Part shown: in pieces, positions 39,492-51,141 of the stretch
Numbering within the stretch: the first letter of the stretch is position 1
How the letters are laid out: each line of letters begins with the position of its first letter
Source: Rhizobium cauense
GTDB lineage: Bacteria; Pseudomonadota; Alphaproteobacteria; Rhizobiales; Rhizobiaceae
Reading direction: 5' to 3'
Length of the DNA: 64,000 bases
NCBI RefSeq assembly: GCF_019511525.1
Contig: NZ_JAEUAT010000008.1
Location: forward strand, 186,001 to 250,000
Translations under genes and position numbers: made by a program
The notes under the pieces: model-generated
Databases searched by the model: none
Told to the model about the DNA's origin: nothing
Seen by the model: the letters and a program-made list of their open reading frames with translations, nothing else

Positions 39492-41347
39492 TGGATTCTG
39501 CAGATCGGGCATTCTCCGCGGGCGATGCGCTGTTCGATGCGGAGCGTTCGCCTCTTGGCATTCTCAATCGCGTCTACGGCTATCCTGCCTTTCGCGGCAA
39601 GCAGCAGCAGGTGGTTGAGCACGTGGTCGCCGGCGGCGATGCCGTCGTTCTTTTTCCAACGGGGGCCGGCAAGTCGCTCTGCTTCCAAATTCCGGCCCTC
39701 TGCCGCGACGGCATCGGTATCGTCGTTTCGCCGCTGATTGCGCTGATGCGCGATCAGGTGGAGGCGATGAAGCAGCTCGGCATCAGGGCGGCCGCGTTAA
39801 ACTCTGCGCTGTCACGCGAGGAGTTCATCGAGGTCCGCCGTGCGCTTTCCGCAGGCAAGCTCGACCTTCTCTACGTGACGCCGGAACGCATTCTCATGGA
39901 GGGCTTTCGCGATACGATCGGCAGCTCCGCGATCTCGCTGTTTGCAATCGACGAGGCACACTGCGTGTCTCAGTGGGGACACGATTTTCGTCCCGAGTAT
40001 CGGGAGCTCGGAAAGCTTTCGGAGCAATTCCCCGGCGTACCGCGTATCGCGCTGACAGCGACCGCCGACCCGCATACGCGTGACGATATTGTCGAGCGAC
40101 TGGCGCTGAACAATGCCCGCGTCTTCACCACCAGCTTCGATCGCCCGAACATTTCCTATGAAATCGTCGAGCGCGACCAGCCGCGGCAACAATTGCTGCG
40201 GTTTCTCTCCGGTCACAAGGGCAATAGCGGCATCGTCTATTGCCTGTCGCGTGCCAAGGTCGAGGAAACGGCCGAGTGGTTGAACGTGCAGGGTATCCGG
40301 GCGCTGCCATACCACGCCGGCATGGACCGCGCGCTTCGCGACGCGAACCAGGATGCATTTCTGAAGGAGGATGAGCTTTGCCTCGTCGCGACCGTTGCGT
40401 TCGGGATGGGCATCGATAAGCCAAACGTGCGCTATGTCGCGCATCTCGATCTGCCCGGATCGGTCGAGGCCTACTATCAGGAAACAGGCCGTGCCGGACG
40501 CGACGGACTGCCGTCGGAAGTCTGGATGGCCTATGGCATGGCTGACGTCATTCAGCGGCGGCGGATGATCGACGAGGGCAATGCGGCCGACGAGATCAAG
40601 CGCATCGAGCGCGGTAAGCTGAATGCGCTGCTGGCAATCTGTGAAACAGCCTCCTGCCGTCGCCAGGCAATCCTGGCACACTTTGGCGAGGCCCATGCGG
40701 GCAGCTGCGGCAGTTGCGATACCTGCCTGAAGCCGGTCGAGACCTGGGACGGCACGGAGGCCGCCATCAAGGCGCTTGCGGCGATCTACCGGACAGGCGA
40801 GCGGTTTGGCACCGGGCATGTGGTCGACGTCCTGCTCGGCAACGTCAACGAGAAAACCGAGCGTTTCGGACACACGACGATGCCCGTCTTCGGAGCAGGA
40901 AATGATCTGCCGGCCCGAACCTGGCAATCGGTGTTTCGACAATTGCTCGCGATGGGGCTGGTCAGGGTCGATCAGCAGGCGTTCGGAGCACTGAAGCTCG
41001 AGCCCGACGCTCGTGCCGTGTTCAAACGCGAGCGGCCAGTCTTTTTCCGCAAGGATCGCCCGGTCGCAGAACGTCGTTCGAAGCGAACGGCACAGGTAGA
41101 GCGTCGCTCCATCCTATCCGGCGGCGACGGGGTGCTCTTTGAGGCTCTGCGCGCGGAGCGGACGTCGATCGCTCGCTCACTCGGCGTACCGCCCTATGTC
41201 GTCTTTCCCGACACGACGCTCATTGCTTTCGCGACCGAGCGACCGCGGACGCACAAGGAGATGCTCGGCATTTCAGGCGTCGGCCAATCGAAGCTGGAGC
41301 GCTACGGCGATGCGTTTCTCGAGGTCATTCTGGGCCATGACGAGTAG
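39491..41347 (+). CDS. recQ: ATP-dependent DNA helicase RecQ
   Basis: A 618-residue 3'-5' helicase in recombination repair. Walker [17 protein letters not shown] box [18 protein letters not shown], the helicase motif [10 protein letters not shown], a zinc-binding RQC domain with four cysteines ([16 protein letters not shown]) and a C-terminal HRDC domain (about 540-615, [15 protein letters not shown]). Translation starts inside the dnaG stop codon. Replication-repair pairing with primase makes sense, although rpoD is the usual neighbour of dnaG. Confidence 0.95.
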   Translation: MDSADRAFSAGDALFDAERSPLGILNRVYGYPAFRGKQQQVVEHVVAGGDAVVLFPTGAGKSLCFQIPALCRDGIGIVVSPLIALMRDQVEAMKQLGIRAAALNSALSREEFIEVRRALSAGKLDLLYVTPERILMEGFRDTIGSSAISLFAIDEAHCVSQWGHDFRPEYRELGKLSEQFPGVPRIALTATADPHTRDDIVERLALNNARVFTTSFDRPNISYEIVERDQPRQQLLRFLSGHKGNSGIVYCLSRAKVEETAEWLNVQGIRALPYHAGMDRALRDANQDAFLKEDELCLVATVAFGMGIDKPNVRYVAHLDLPGSVEAYYQETGRAGRDGLPSEVWMAYGMADVIQRRRMIDEGNAADEIKRIERGKLNALLAICETASCRRQAILAHFGEAHAGSCGSCDTCLKPVETWDGTEAAIKALAAIYRTGERFGTGHVVDVLLGNVNEKTERFGHTTMPVFGAGNDLPARTWQSVFRQLLAMGLVRVDQQAFGALKLEPDARAVFKRERPVFFRKDRPVAERRSKRTAQVERRSILSGGDGVLFEALRAERTSIARSLGVPPYVVFPDTTLIAFATERPRTHKEMLGISGVGQSKLERYGDAFLEVILGHDE

Positions 41348-41455
41348 GACTTGGGCCTGAGCGATCCGTCGTGAAGCGTTGACGACGACGGCAAGACAGG
41401 CGGCTGGCTATGTGCTAGTGCAGGGCATCGGGAAACATCACAAGAAGGGCATCCA

Positions 41456-42643
<1,188 letters not shown>

Positions 42644-42664
42644 AGGGTTTGGGAGAGTAAGATC

Positions 42665-43702
42665 ATGTCGAACATGATGAAGGCGCTCGTCAAGGCGAAG
42701 CCGGAAGTCGGGCTTTGGATGGAGCATGTTCCGGTTCCCGAGGTCGGGCCGAACGATGTGCTGATCAAGGTGAAGAAATCAGCGATCTGCGGGACCGATG
42801 TTCATATCTGGAACTGGGATCAGTGGGCGCAGAAGACCATTCCGGTGCCGATGGTCGTCGGCCATGAGTTCTGCGGCGAGATCGCGCAGATCGGATCGGC
42901 GGTGACGAAATACCATGTCGGCGAGCGTGTCTCGGGCGAGGGCCACATTGTCTGCGGCAAGTGCCGCAACTGCCGCGCGGGCAGGGGGCATCTTTGCCGC
43001 AATACGCTCGGCGTCGGTGTCAATCGCCCCGGCTCCTTCGGTGAGTTCGTCTGCATTCCCGAGGCGAACGTGGTGCCGATCCCCGACGATATTCCAGATG
43101 AGATCGCTGCGATCTTCGACCCCTTCGGTAACGCCGTGCATACGGCGCTTTCCTTCGATCTCGTCGGCGAGGACGTTCTGGTCACCGGCGCCGGGCCGAT
43201 CGGCATCATGGGGGCGCTGGTTGCCAAGCGATCCGGCGCGCGCAAGGTGGTCATAACAGACATCAACCCGCATCGCCTGGACCTCGCCCGCAAGCTTGGC
43301 ATCGACTATGTCGTCGATGCCTCGAAGGAGAACCTCACCGATGTCATGAAGTCGATCGGCATGACCGAGGGCTTCGACGTCGGGCTGGAAATGTCCGGAG
43401 CCGCGCCGGCCTTCCGGGACATGATCGACAAGATGAACAATGGCGGCAAGATCGCGATCCTTGGTATTGCGCCTGCCGGCTTCGAGATCGACTGGAACAA
43501 AGTCATCTTCAAGATGCTTAACCTGAAAGGCATCTACGGTCGTGAGATGTTCGAGACCTGGTACAAGATGATTGCCTTTGTGCAGGGCGGTCTGGATTTG
43601 TCATCCGTGATTACGCACCGGATCGGCATTGACGATTTCCGGGAGGGTTTCGAGGCAATGCGTTCGGGCAACTCGGGCAAGGTGGTAATGGATTGGAACT
43701 AA
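42665..43702 (+). CDS. tdh: L-threonine 3-dehydrogenase
   Basis: A 345-residue zinc medium-chain dehydrogenase that oxidises threonine to 2-amino-3-ketobutyrate with NAD. Catalytic zinc in [16 protein letters not shown] and GHEFCGE; structural zinc in [18 protein letters not shown] loop [11 protein letters not shown]. The WNWDQW stretch is specific for threonine dehydrogenases. Good ribosome site GGGAGAG upstream. Operon kbl-tdh, with a GFA gene ten bases behind. Confidence 0.95.
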   Translation: MSNMMKALVKAKPEVGLWMEHVPVPEVGPNDVLIKVKKSAICGTDVHIWNWDQWAQKTIPVPMVVGHEFCGEIAQIGSAVTKYHVGERVSGEGHIVCGKCRNCRAGRGHLCRNTLGVGVNRPGSFGEFVCIPEANVVPIPDDIPDEIAAIFDPFGNAVHTALSFDLVGEDVLVTGAGPIGIMGALVAKRSGARKVVITDINPHRLDLARKLGIDYVVDASKENLTDVMKSIGMTEGFDVGLEMSGAAPAFRDMIDKMNNGGKIAILGIAPAGFEIDWNKVIFKMLNLKGIYGREMFETWYKMIAFVQGGLDLSSVITHRIGIDDFREGFEAMRSGNSGKVVMDWN

Positions 43703-43712
43703 GGGAGGATCG

Positions 43713-44060
43713 ATGCTTTACGAAGGAAGCTGCCATTGCGGCAAAATCGAATTTGAAGTCGAGGGCGAATTCACCTCGGCACTTGATTGCAATTGCTCGC
43801 TTTGTCGTCGGCGCGGGGGGCTGCTGGCCTTCGTGCCCCGCGACAAGTTCACGCTGAAAACGCCGCGCGAGAATTTGTCGACCTATACGTTCAATACGCG
43901 CACGATCCAGCACCGCTTCTGCGGCACCTGCGGTATCGCTCCTTTCGCCGAAGCCCGGATGCCCGATGGCGCAGAGATGGCTTGCATCAATGTCCGCTGC
44001 ATTCCCGCGGTCGATCTTGCCAGTCTGGAAATTCAACCCTGGGACGGACAGTCCCACTAG
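43713..44060 (+). CDS. GFA-family (glutathione-dependent formaldehyde-activating-like) protein
   Basis: A 115-residue zinc protein of the GFA fold: GSCHCGKIEFEVEG, then DCNCSLCRRRGG and FCGTCGIAPF supply the cysteine pairs. Few members activate formaldehyde with glutathione; most have unknown activity. It follows tdh by ten bases, so it is likely the last gene of the kbl-tdh transcript. The link to threonine breakdown is inferred from position. Confidence 0.85.
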   Translation: MLYEGSCHCGKIEFEVEGEFTSALDCNCSLCRRRGGLLAFVPRDKFTLKTPRENLSTYTFNTRTIQHRFCGTCGIAPFAEARMPDGAEMACINVRCIPAVDLASLEIQPWDGQSH

Positions 44061-44516
44061 CTTCGATCGAGGTCGAACAACTGTCGGCGGGCGTTCGGAA
44101 TCTCGGCGGCAACTTTGCCGTTCGAGAAGAATGCCTGCTGCTCTTGTCTTCTTGTGGTGACATCCTATCTATGCTTGGCAATCGCCTGAGCGGTTCCGGG
44201 CCTGTGGATAAGGCTTTTTCCGGGTTTTCTGAGGCTTTTTTTCCAGAAAAGCTTGACGAGAACAAAAATTGTGGGAATCACCGTTCGACTTGGAAAGCGG
44301 TGAACTGGGTCAAGGGCGGATCGCACAAACCATGGCCGGACATTTGATGACTAATAAGCTCTGTCGTCCGGCGCCGGCAATCGTGGTTAATCAGGCATTA
44401 AATCTCATCCCATTAGGTGGGAGCAGGTGATTCGAGACGGTCGTTTGCGGCGTATCGGCTGCGTGCGGCCGTTCACTGCGGCGAGTTTGAATAGCGTCAG
44501 GAAGGCGACGACATAA
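44061..44516. other. Intergenic region upstream of rpoD
   Basis: No gene seen. It holds a perfect DnaA-box nonamer at 44203-44211 and a TTGACG element near 44252, without a good -10. The rpoD promoter must lie here. Confidence 0.5.
44203..44211 (-). promoter_or_regulatory. DnaA-box nonamer
   Basis: TGTGGATAA, the complement of TTATCCACA, the strongest DnaA-binding nonamer, about 305 bases before rpoD. A single nonamer can occur by chance in 64 kb. Confidence 0.35.
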
Positions 44517-46568
44517 ATGGCAACCAAGGTCAAAGAGAACGAAGAAGCGGAAGTCGAACGCGACGGCGGAACCGACGGCCCTCTTCTCGATCTTTCCGAT
44601 GACGCGGTCAAGAAGATGATCAAGGCCGCGAAGAAACGCGGCTACGTGACGATGGACGAGCTGAACGCTGTCCTGCCGTCAGAGGAAGTGACGTCCGAGC
44701 AGATCGAAGACACGATGTCTATGCTGTCGGACATGGGCATCAACGTCATCGAAGACGAAGAAGCCGAGGAAGCCACGGCCGGTGGCGATGACGACGATTC
44801 CAGCTCCGACGAGGAGAGCGAAGGCGGCGAACTCGCACCTTCCGGCGGCACCGCGCTTGCGACCGCCAAGAAGAAAGAGCCGACCGATCGCACCGACGAT
44901 CCTGTTCGTATGTATCTGCGCGAAATGGGCTCGGTGGAGCTTCTTTCGCGCGAGGGCGAAATCGCGATCGCCAAGCGCATCGAGGCTGGCCGCGAAACGA
45001 TGATCGGTGGCCTCTGTGAGAGCCCTCTGACGTTCCAGGCGTTGATCATCTGGCGCGACGAACTGAACGAAGGCACGACGCTGCTGCGCGAGATCATTGA
45101 TCTCGAAACGACCTATTCCGGTCCGGAAGCCAAGGCTGCTCCGCAGTTCCAGAGCCCCGAGAAGATCGAGGCTGACCGCAAGGCTGCCGAAGAAAAGGAA
45201 AAGACGCGCCGCGTCCGTTCCGGCGACGACGACATCACCAATGTCGGCGGCGAGGGCCTGCCTCCGGAAGAGGAAGAAGAGGACGAAGACGAGTCCAACC
45301 TGTCGCTCGCCGCCATGGAAGCCGAGCTGCGCCCGCAGGTCATGGAAACGCTCGACATCATTGCCGAGACCTACAAGAAGCTGCGCAAGCTGCAGGACCA
45401 GCAGGTCGAGCAGCGTCTGGCTGCGACCGGTACGCTGTCATCAGCCCAGGAACGCCGCTACAAGGAACTCAAGGATGAGCTCGTCAAGGCCGTCAAGTCT
45501 CTGTCGCTGAACCAGAACCGCGTCGACGCCCTCGTCGAGCAGCTCTACGACATCTCGAAGCGACTGATGCAGAACGAAGGCCGCCTGTTGCGCCTGGCTG
45601 AATCCTACGGCGTCAAGCGTGACTCGTTCCTCGAGCAGTATCAGGGCGCTGAGCTCGATCCGAACTGGATGAAGTCGATCGGCAATCTGGCTGCGCGCGG
45701 CTGGAAGGAATTCGCCAAGAGCGAAAACACGACTATCCGCGACATCCGCCAGGAGATCCAGAACCTCGCGACGGAAACCGGCATCTCGATCGCCGAATTC
45801 CGCCGCATCGTCTCGATGGTGCAGAAGGGCGAGCGCGAAGCGCGTATCGCCAAGAAGGAAATGGTCGAAGCGAACCTTCGCCTCGTCATCTCCATCGCCA
45901 AGAAGTACACGAACCGCGGTCTGCAGTTCCTCGACCTCATTCAGGAAGGCAACATCGGCCTGATGAAGGCGGTCGACAAGTTCGAATACCGTCGCGGTTA
46001 CAAGTTCTCGACCTATGCGACGTGGTGGATCCGTCAGGCGATCACGCGCTCGATCGCCGACCAGGCCCGCACGATCCGTATTCCGGTTCATATGATCGAA
46101 ACGATCAACAAGATCGTTCGTACCTCGCGCCAGATGCTGCACGAGATCGGTCGCGAGCCGACGCCGGAAGAACTGGCCGAAAAGCTCGCCATGCCGCTCG
46201 AAAAGGTCCGCAAGGTCCTGAAGATTGCCAAGGAGCCGATCTCGCTCGAAACCCCAGTGGGCGACGAAGAAGATTCACACCTCGGCGATTTCATCGAGGA
46301 CAAGAACGCGCTGCTGCCGATCGACGCCGCAATCCAGGCGAACCTGCGCGAGACGACAACCCGCGTTCTGGCATCGCTGACGCCGCGCGAAGAGCGCGTC
46401 CTGCGCATGCGCTTCGGCATCGGCATGAACACCGACCACACGCTCGAAGAAGTCGGTCAGCAGTTCTCGGTTACCCGTGAACGTATCCGTCAGATCGAGG
46501 CGAAGGCGCTGCGCAAGCTGAAGCATCCGAGCCGCTCCAGAAAGCTCCGCAGCTTCCTGGACAGCTAG
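44517..46568 (+). CDS. rpoD: Primary RNA polymerase sigma factor (sigma-70)
   Basis: A 683-residue housekeeping sigma factor. Region 1.1 with an acidic stretch (80-115), the non-conserved region, regions 2.1-2.4 with [17 protein letters not shown] (promoter melting and -10), region 3 with [12 protein letters not shown], and region 4.2 with [20 protein letters not shown] (-35). It recognises the TTGAC/CTATAT-like promoters described above. Followed by a strong terminator and preceded by a 450-base region, so it is transcribed alone. Confidence 0.97.
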   Translation: MATKVKENEEAEVERDGGTDGPLLDLSDDAVKKMIKAAKKRGYVTMDELNAVLPSEEVTSEQIEDTMSMLSDMGINVIEDEEAEEATAGGDDDDSSSDEESEGGELAPSGGTALATAKKKEPTDRTDDPVRMYLREMGSVELLSREGEIAIAKRIEAGRETMIGGLCESPLTFQALIIWRDELNEGTTLLREIIDLETTYSGPEAKAAPQFQSPEKIEADRKAAEEKEKTRRVRSGDDDITNVGGEGLPPEEEEEDEDESNLSLAAMEAELRPQVMETLDIIAETYKKLRKLQDQQVEQRLAATGTLSSAQERRYKELKDELVKAVKSLSLNQNRVDALVEQLYDISKRLMQNEGRLLRLAESYGVKRDSFLEQYQGAELDPNWMKSIGNLAARGWKEFAKSENTTIRDIRQEIQNLATETGISIAEFRRIVSMVQKGEREARIAKKEMVEANLRLVISIAKKYTNRGLQFLDLIQEGNIGLMKAVDKFEYRRGYKFSTYATWWIRQAITRSIADQARTIRIPVHMIETINKIVRTSRQMLHEIGREPTPEELAEKLAMPLEKVRKVLKIAKEPISLETPVGDEEDSHLGDFIEDKNALLPIDAAIQANLRETTTRVLASLTPREERVLRMRFGIGMNTDHTLEEVGQQFSVTRERIRQIEAKALRKLKHPSRSRKLRSFLDS

Positions 46569-46596
46569 GCTTCATCGTCGACCAAGCTATTCTAGA

Positions 46597-46620
46597 GCCG
46601 GGCCCTGTGCCCGGCTTTTG
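46597..46620 (+). terminator. Terminator of rpoD
   Basis: Arms GCCGGGC and GCCCGGC with a five-base loop, then TTTTG, about 30 bases after the rpoD stop. Confidence 0.87.
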
Positions 46621-46769
46621 CTTTGCGTACCTGCAAGCATGCCGTTTCTTGTTGTCGAATGGTGACAGGAGTAAGGTGCGTTTACGGGGGAAAGGGACCG
46701 ACCACGGCGCATGCGCGAAGGTCGCCATTGCCTGTTGTGTGGGCCAAGCCCTCCGGTGGGAGGTGTGCA

Positions 46770-47063
46770 ATGACCACTTACATCGTGCTTATCAACTGGA
46801 CGGATCAAGGCATTCGCAACGTTCGCGACTCGGCAAAGCGTCTCGACGCGGCAAAGAAGCTGCTTGGTGATATGGGCGGTTCGTTTCACCAGTTCTTTCT
46901 TACCTTGGGCGATCACGACATGGTTGCAGTCTGTGATGCGCCCGATGATGCCGTGATGGCGCGCTTCGGTCTGTCGCTGGGGATGGCGGGGAACGTACGC
47001 ACCAAGACGTTGAAGGCGTTCCCGGAGGCGGCCTATCGCGAGATCATCGGCTCGCTCGGATAA
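46770..47063 (+). CDS. GYD-domain protein
   Basis: A 97-residue ferredoxin-like protein of the GYD family: TYIVLINWTDQGIRNVRDSAKRL, then FFLTLGDHDMVAVCDAPDD. The family name comes from a GYD motif, read here as GDHD. Function unknown; small dimeric proteins of this fold often bind metabolites. The ATG at 46770 follows GGGAGG; the longer in-frame reading from 46623 is an artefact. It has its own terminator. Confidence 0.83.
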   Translation: MTTYIVLINWTDQGIRNVRDSAKRLDAAKKLLGDMGGSFHQFFLTLGDHDMVAVCDAPDDAVMARFGLSLGMAGNVRTKTLKAFPEAAYREIIGSLG

Positions 47064-47116
47064 CGCTGAGGGCTGCGCTCCCAGGCGTCCGCTAAAAATG
47101 TGGATCATGTACTCCA

Positions 47117-47155
47117 CCAGACGGTTGCATCTGTCTGGTGCGGGCTTTTTTGTTT
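47117..47155 (+). terminator. Terminator of the GYD gene
   Basis: Arms CCAGAC and GTCTGG with a ten-base loop, followed by GCGGGCTTTTTTG. Confidence 0.7.
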
Positions 47156-47219
47156 TATGGCTTGATGATGCCTTCTTGAAAGGCCACATCGGTAGGGTGG
47201 TGTAGGGCATCGTTCAGGC

Positions 47220-48383
47220 ATGCAGCAGGTTTCGGCAAAGAAGTGGGGAGTGTTCGGCTGGGGCATCTTTGCCTCCGCGCTGCTGCATCTTGCCGTCGTT
47301 GCCTTCTTTCTCGTGAAGCTGCCTGTGCCGGCTCCTCAGCCGGAGGAAGAGACCGTCAGTGTCGACCTCGTGCCGCCACCGGAGGAAAAAAAGCCCGAGG
47401 AGAAGCCGCCGGAAGTGAAAGTGCCGGAAGAGCGGAAGCCTGAAGAGAAGAAGGCAGAGGAAAAGCCGGCCGAGAAGCCGCCGGAACCGCCGAAGGAAGA
47501 AAAGGCCGAGCAACCGCCGCCACCGCCACCGCCTCCTCAGGAAGAGGCGAAGGCTCCTGAAGAGAAGCCGGCGGAAAAGCCGCCCGAAGCGGCTGCGGAA
47601 GATGTTCAATCCAAGCAGCAGCAAGGCAAGCCGCAGTCGCTGCCGACACTGCGTCCGGTTGTCGAGTTCGGCGACAAGGATACGGGACCGGAGAAATCTA
47701 CCGAGGGCGATGCATCGGTCGCTGGTGTGAAATCAGATACGCAAGAGCCTGCGACAGAGCCCGAACCGGCACCACAGGAGGACGAGGCGAAGCCAGAAGA
47801 AACGGCAGAAGCCGCCAAAGGCCCCGCAAGCGAGGAGCCACCCGCCAATCCGGTTCCTGAAGATGTCGAACTCCCGCAGGTTGACCTAGCGGATAGCCAT
47901 GCCGAGAAAAACGGCCCTGCGACGGGCACCGAAAGCGAAGCCAAAACCAGCTTCGAGCAAGGAAAGCCGCCTGCTGGAGCAAAACCTGATGCGAAGGCGA
48001 CTGCCAAGGCCGGCAAGCCAATTGAGTTGAAAGAGGCAAAGACGCTGTTCTCGCAAAAAATGACCAACGACCCGGTTGCCAGGACTGCAATGGGGGACAT
48101 GCCTCGCGGTTCTCGTGTGGCGGAACTGTGCAGCACGGAGCTTCGCCAGCAGCTGGTACACGGGTCTCCGTCATATCGGCCGGAGATCCTGCCATCCTAC
48201 ACACTCTCGAGAGGTACGGTCCTTCAGGCAAGCAACGCGTTCCGGGCGTCCGGCCGATGGTATGATGTCACCTTCCGTTGCGAAGTGGATGAGGGAGCGA
48301 TGAAAGTTGAATCGTTCAGTTTTGCTGTCGGCAATCCTGTTCCGAGAAGCGAATGGGCGAGCCGCCGTTTTCCGATGGACTAG
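47220..48383 (+). CDS. TonB-like membrane protein with DUF930 domain
   Basis: A 387-residue protein. One N-terminal helix (about 13-35, GIFASALLHLAVVAFFLV) anchors it in the inner membrane. Then comes a long Pro/Glu/Lys-rich stretch (40-135), like the periplasm-spanning arm of TonB, with PPPPPPPP at its centre and an acidic Pro-rich continuation to about 255. The C-terminal 115 residues are a DUF930 domain (SQKMTNDPVARTAMGDMPRG, TFRCEVDEGAM). It probably reaches across the periplasm; DUF930 has no known function. No ExbB/ExbD genes are nearby. Confidence 0.82.
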   Translation: MQQVSAKKWGVFGWGIFASALLHLAVVAFFLVKLPVPAPQPEEETVSVDLVPPPEEKKPEEKPPEVKVPEERKPEEKKAEEKPAEKPPEPPKEEKAEQPPPPPPPPQEEAKAPEEKPAEKPPEAAAEDVQSKQQQGKPQSLPTLRPVVEFGDKDTGPEKSTEGDASVAGVKSDTQEPATEPEPAPQEDEAKPEETAEAAKGPASEEPPANPVPEDVELPQVDLADSHAEKNGPATGTESEAKTSFEQGKPPAGAKPDAKATAKAGKPIELKEAKTLFSQKMTNDPVARTAMGDMPRGSRVAELCSTELRQQLVHGSPSYRPEILPSYTLSRGTVLQASNAFRASGRWYDVTFRCEVDEGAMKVESFSFAVGNPVPRSEWASRRFPMD

Positions 48384-48463
48384 CGGACACCAGTTCGGCA
48401 CAAGAAAGTCGGTGTAACCCTTTCCCATCGCCACATGCCGATGGCGCGTGAAAGGACAATGAG

Positions 48464-48625
48464 ATGTCGAACGAGTTCGAGCGCTTCTTCGAATTGCAGG
48501 ATGAAGCAACCAAGGTGGCCTTTATCGAGCACCGCGGAGACGAGCTCACCGATATCCTTGTTGCGGCCTTGAGCGATGTCTTTTCGATCCTCGCCGACGA
48601 CGATTTTCACGAAACGGTCCATTGA
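48464..48625 (+). CDS. Small acidic protein of 53 residues
   Basis: A 53-codon open frame that usual length cut-offs miss. It begins MSNEFERFFELQDEATKVAF and has the acidic C-terminus ADDDFHETVH. GAAAGGAC lies upstream of the ATG. It is helical, soluble and lacks cysteines. It stands between the DUF930 gene and an AraC gene on the same strand. I know no family for it; coding is supported by the ribosome site and the charge pattern only. Confidence 0.55.
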   Translation: MSNEFERFFELQDEATKVAFIEHRGDELTDILVAALSDVFSILADDDFHETVH

Positions 48626-48723
48626 GCGGCCGAACGGAACAACACTGACGCTGTCTCATGCATTCGCGTTGTTTTCGGTCGGGTGGGCTGGCACTATGCG
48701 CCGTCACCTTCGGAAATCCGCTT

Positions 48724-49524
48724 ATGGCCCGCAGTCAATTTCGTATGTTCAGGTCGGCCATTGCCGGCGTCGAGGCAGTGGCTGCGAACAGCAGCCAGAG
48801 TTTCGCTCGCCACACGCACGAGCAGTTCGGTATCGGACTGGTCTCGTCCGGTGCGCAGAAATCCCTGAGCGGACGAGGGATGGTCGAGGCTGGCACTGGC
48901 GATATCATCACAGTCAATCCAAACGAAGTGCATGACGGCACGCCGATCGGCGAGGGGAGATCCTGGCGGATCCTCTATTTCGATCCTGATGTGATCGCTG
49001 CCAAAGTCTCCGATATCACCGAGGGACGGCGATCGGCTGTTGAGATCCCGCATCCGGTATTGCAGGACCGATCGGTCGCGGCGCACTTCGAGGCCGCTTT
49101 TGCGCTCGTCACCAGCGCGGGCGAGGAGCGGCTGCAGCACGAGGAGGCACTTTTCGAGCTGATTGCGCGTGTCGTTGTGGAGACCGCATCCACCGATTGG
49201 AGGGCCGTTCCGAAGGCCATCCGGACGGCGCAGGAGATGATCGATTGCGATCCGACTGCCGCAATCTCGCTGTCCGATCTTGCATGTGCAAGCGGGCTCA
49301 GCCGGTTTCAGGTGTTGCGGGGATTTGCCAAGTCGATCGGAATGACGCCTCACGCCTATCTGGTACAGAGCCGGATTCATCTTGCACGGCGTCTGATCGC
49401 CCGTGGCGCGCCTTTGGCAGAGGCTGCTTTCGCCAGCGGTTTCGCCGACCAGAGCCATATGACACGTGTGTTTGTAAAAAAGTATGGTGTCTCTCCGCGC
49501 ACCTATTCTGATGCGGTCGCCTGA
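48724..49524 (+). CDS. AraC-family transcriptional regulator
   Basis: A 266-residue regulator. N-terminal cupin sensor (HTHEQFGIGLVSSG, GDIITVNPNEVHDGTP) and C-terminal double helix-turn-helix (SLSDLACASGLSRFQVLRGFAKSIGMTPHAYL, then EAAFASGFADQSHMTRVFVKKYGVSP). The GFADQSHMTRVFKKYGVSP pattern is the AraC signature. The EamA exporter gene follows by about 70 bases on the same strand and is the probable target; such pairs often handle amino-acid export. The start at 48724 is chosen because the next ATG (48745) would cut the cupin. Confidence 0.87.
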   Translation: MARSQFRMFRSAIAGVEAVAANSSQSFARHTHEQFGIGLVSSGAQKSLSGRGMVEAGTGDIITVNPNEVHDGTPIGEGRSWRILYFDPDVIAAKVSDITEGRRSAVEIPHPVLQDRSVAAHFEAAFALVTSAGEERLQHEEALFELIARVVVETASTDWRAVPKAIRTAQEMIDCDPTAAISLSDLACASGLSRFQVLRGFAKSIGMTPHAYLVQSRIHLARRLIARGAPLAEAAFASGFADQSHMTRVFVKKYGVSPRTYSDAVA

Positions 49525-49592
49525 GCCCGCTGCAATTTCGTACAAGACCTCTGGGCTGTGTTCGCCTTTCCTCCGTGGAAAAGGAGAAGGCG

Positions 49593-50528
49593 ATGCAGCG
49601 ACATATTCAAGGCTATCTCTACCTGACATTGGCGATGATCACCGTTGGCAGCACGGTGATCGCAAGCCGGATCATTGCGTCGGGCATGCCGCCCTTCGGC
49701 GCGACGGCCCTGCGCTTCGCCGTGGCCTTCCTGTTCTTCGTGCTCTTGATGCACATCAGCCGGCTGCGATTGCCGAGTCTGCCGTTGCGCGATTGGCTCA
49801 TCCTCGTTGTTCAGGCCGGTGCGGGCAGCGTCGGCTACACTACCTTGCTGATTTCGGGCCTGAGAACGACGACGGCGGCTGACGCTGGCGTGATCATCGG
49901 CACGTTGCCCATCGTCGCCGGGGCATTTTCCGTCGCCATTCTGGGCGAAAGGCCGGCCGCCTCGATGGTGTTCGCAATTGCGCTGGCGGCGAGCGGTGTC
50001 CTCTTCATCACGCTTTCGCCCGAAGCCGGGAGCGGGTCGTTGCTTGGCAATGCTCTCGTGTTTGGAGCGGTCGTTTGCGAAAGCCTGTTCATCCTCTTGA
50101 ACAAGAACCTCACCACGCGAATCCCGGCGCTGACCCAGTCTACGTTGATGACAGGAATAGGCTTCGTCGTTTCTGCTGTTGTTGCCCTCATGGTAGAGGG
50201 CATACCGGGAACGGTTGCCTTGGGCGCGATTTCGGCCGTCTTCTACTACGCGCTTGTCCCGACCGTTGCAGGTTTCATCCTGTGGTATGCCGGGGCGGAA
50301 CTGGTGAGCGGGGTCGAGGCGTCGCTCTTCACGGCCGTCGCGCCGGTCTCCGCCTTGCTGATGGCGTTCGCAATACTCGGCGAACCGTTGTCGTTCCACC
50401 AGATCGCTGGTGTCGCGTGCGTTCTGACAGCTGTTCTGGGGCTTGGACTGTTTCAACGGCCGAAACCGGTTGCGTGTCAAGCGATGAACGCCGATCCAGC
50501 TTCAGATCGGTCAAGCGATGCAAATTGA
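49593..50528 (+). CDS. EamA/DMT-family exporter
   Basis: A 311-residue inner-membrane protein with ten helices in two EamA halves. GYLYLTLAMITVGSTVIASRII begins the first; GAVVCESLFILLNKNL and IPGTVALGAISAVFYYALVP belong to the second. ATG at 49593 with AAGGAGAAGG upstream. It directly follows the AraC regulator and is probably controlled by it. Substrate unknown; amino acids are usual. Confidence 0.87.
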   Translation: MQRHIQGYLYLTLAMITVGSTVIASRIIASGMPPFGATALRFAVAFLFFVLLMHISRLRLPSLPLRDWLILVVQAGAGSVGYTTLLISGLRTTTAADAGVIIGTLPIVAGAFSVAILGERPAASMVFAIALAASGVLFITLSPEAGSGSLLGNALVFGAVVCESLFILLNKNLTTRIPALTQSTLMTGIGFVVSAVVALMVEGIPGTVALGAISAVFYYALVPTVAGFILWYAGAELVSGVEASLFTAVAPVSALLMAFAILGEPLSFHQIAGVACVLTAVLGLGLFQRPKPVACQAMNADPASDRSSDAN

Positions 50529-50574
50529 CGTTCTGGTCCCCATATATCTGGCTTATCGGCGAAAGGAGCTGCCA

Positions 50575-50955
50575 ATGTCTTCTCCGGCAATCAAGATACC
50601 CGGTCCAGACCATCCAATCACCATCACGCCCAATCCACGGCGCGTTGTGGTGAAATACAGCGGGCAAGTGATTGCTGACAGCCGGAACGCGCTGACGCTC
50701 AAGGAAGCGTCCTATCCACCGGTGCAGTATGTGCCACGCGCTGATGTCGACATGGCGCTTCTTAGCCGAAGCGAACACCATACCTATTGTCCCTATAAGG
50801 GCGAGGCTTCGTATTTCAACATCGTTTTGGCTGACGAGCATTCCGCGAACGCGATCTGGACCTACGAGAATCCGCATGCGGCGGTTCCTGAGATCAAGGA
50901 GTATCTCGCCTTCTATCCGGATCGGGTCGACTCTATCGACGAACTGCCGGACTAG
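50575..50955 (+). CDS. DUF427-family protein
   Basis: A 126-residue protein of the DUF427 group, all-beta with RVVVKYSGQVIADSRNAL, then PVQYVPRADVDMALL, HTYCPYKGEASYF and WTYENPHAAVPEIKEY. These are all conserved family stretches. Function unknown. The ATG at 50575 has AAAGGAG upstream. It follows the exporter gene by about 45 bases and could share its transcript. Confidence 0.88.
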   Translation: MSSPAIKIPGPDHPITITPNPRRVVVKYSGQVIADSRNALTLKEASYPPVQYVPRADVDMALLSRSEHHTYCPYKGEASYFNIVLADEHSANAIWTYENPHAAVPEIKEYLAFYPDRVDSIDELPD

Positions 50956-51103
50956 GTGCCCGCTGGATTCAGGAGCGAGATCCTGCCGAGGTGGGGCGTG
51001 TCGATATGCCTAGGGAGGAAAAGCAAGGATGGTCCGGCAGGGAAACCGGACCAATCCCCGTAACTGATCGGAGGTCAATCGGATCAGAAAACGCAATACT
51101 TGG

Positions 51104-51130
51104 TGGTGCCCCAGGGTTGATCCGGGGCAC
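51104..51130. terminator. Hairpin after the porin gene
   Basis: GGTGCCCC and GGGGCACC around a short loop, 12 bases beyond the porin stop. No T run follows; a weak or factor-dependent terminator. Confidence 0.4.
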
Positions 51131-51141
51131 CAGTTGTCAAA

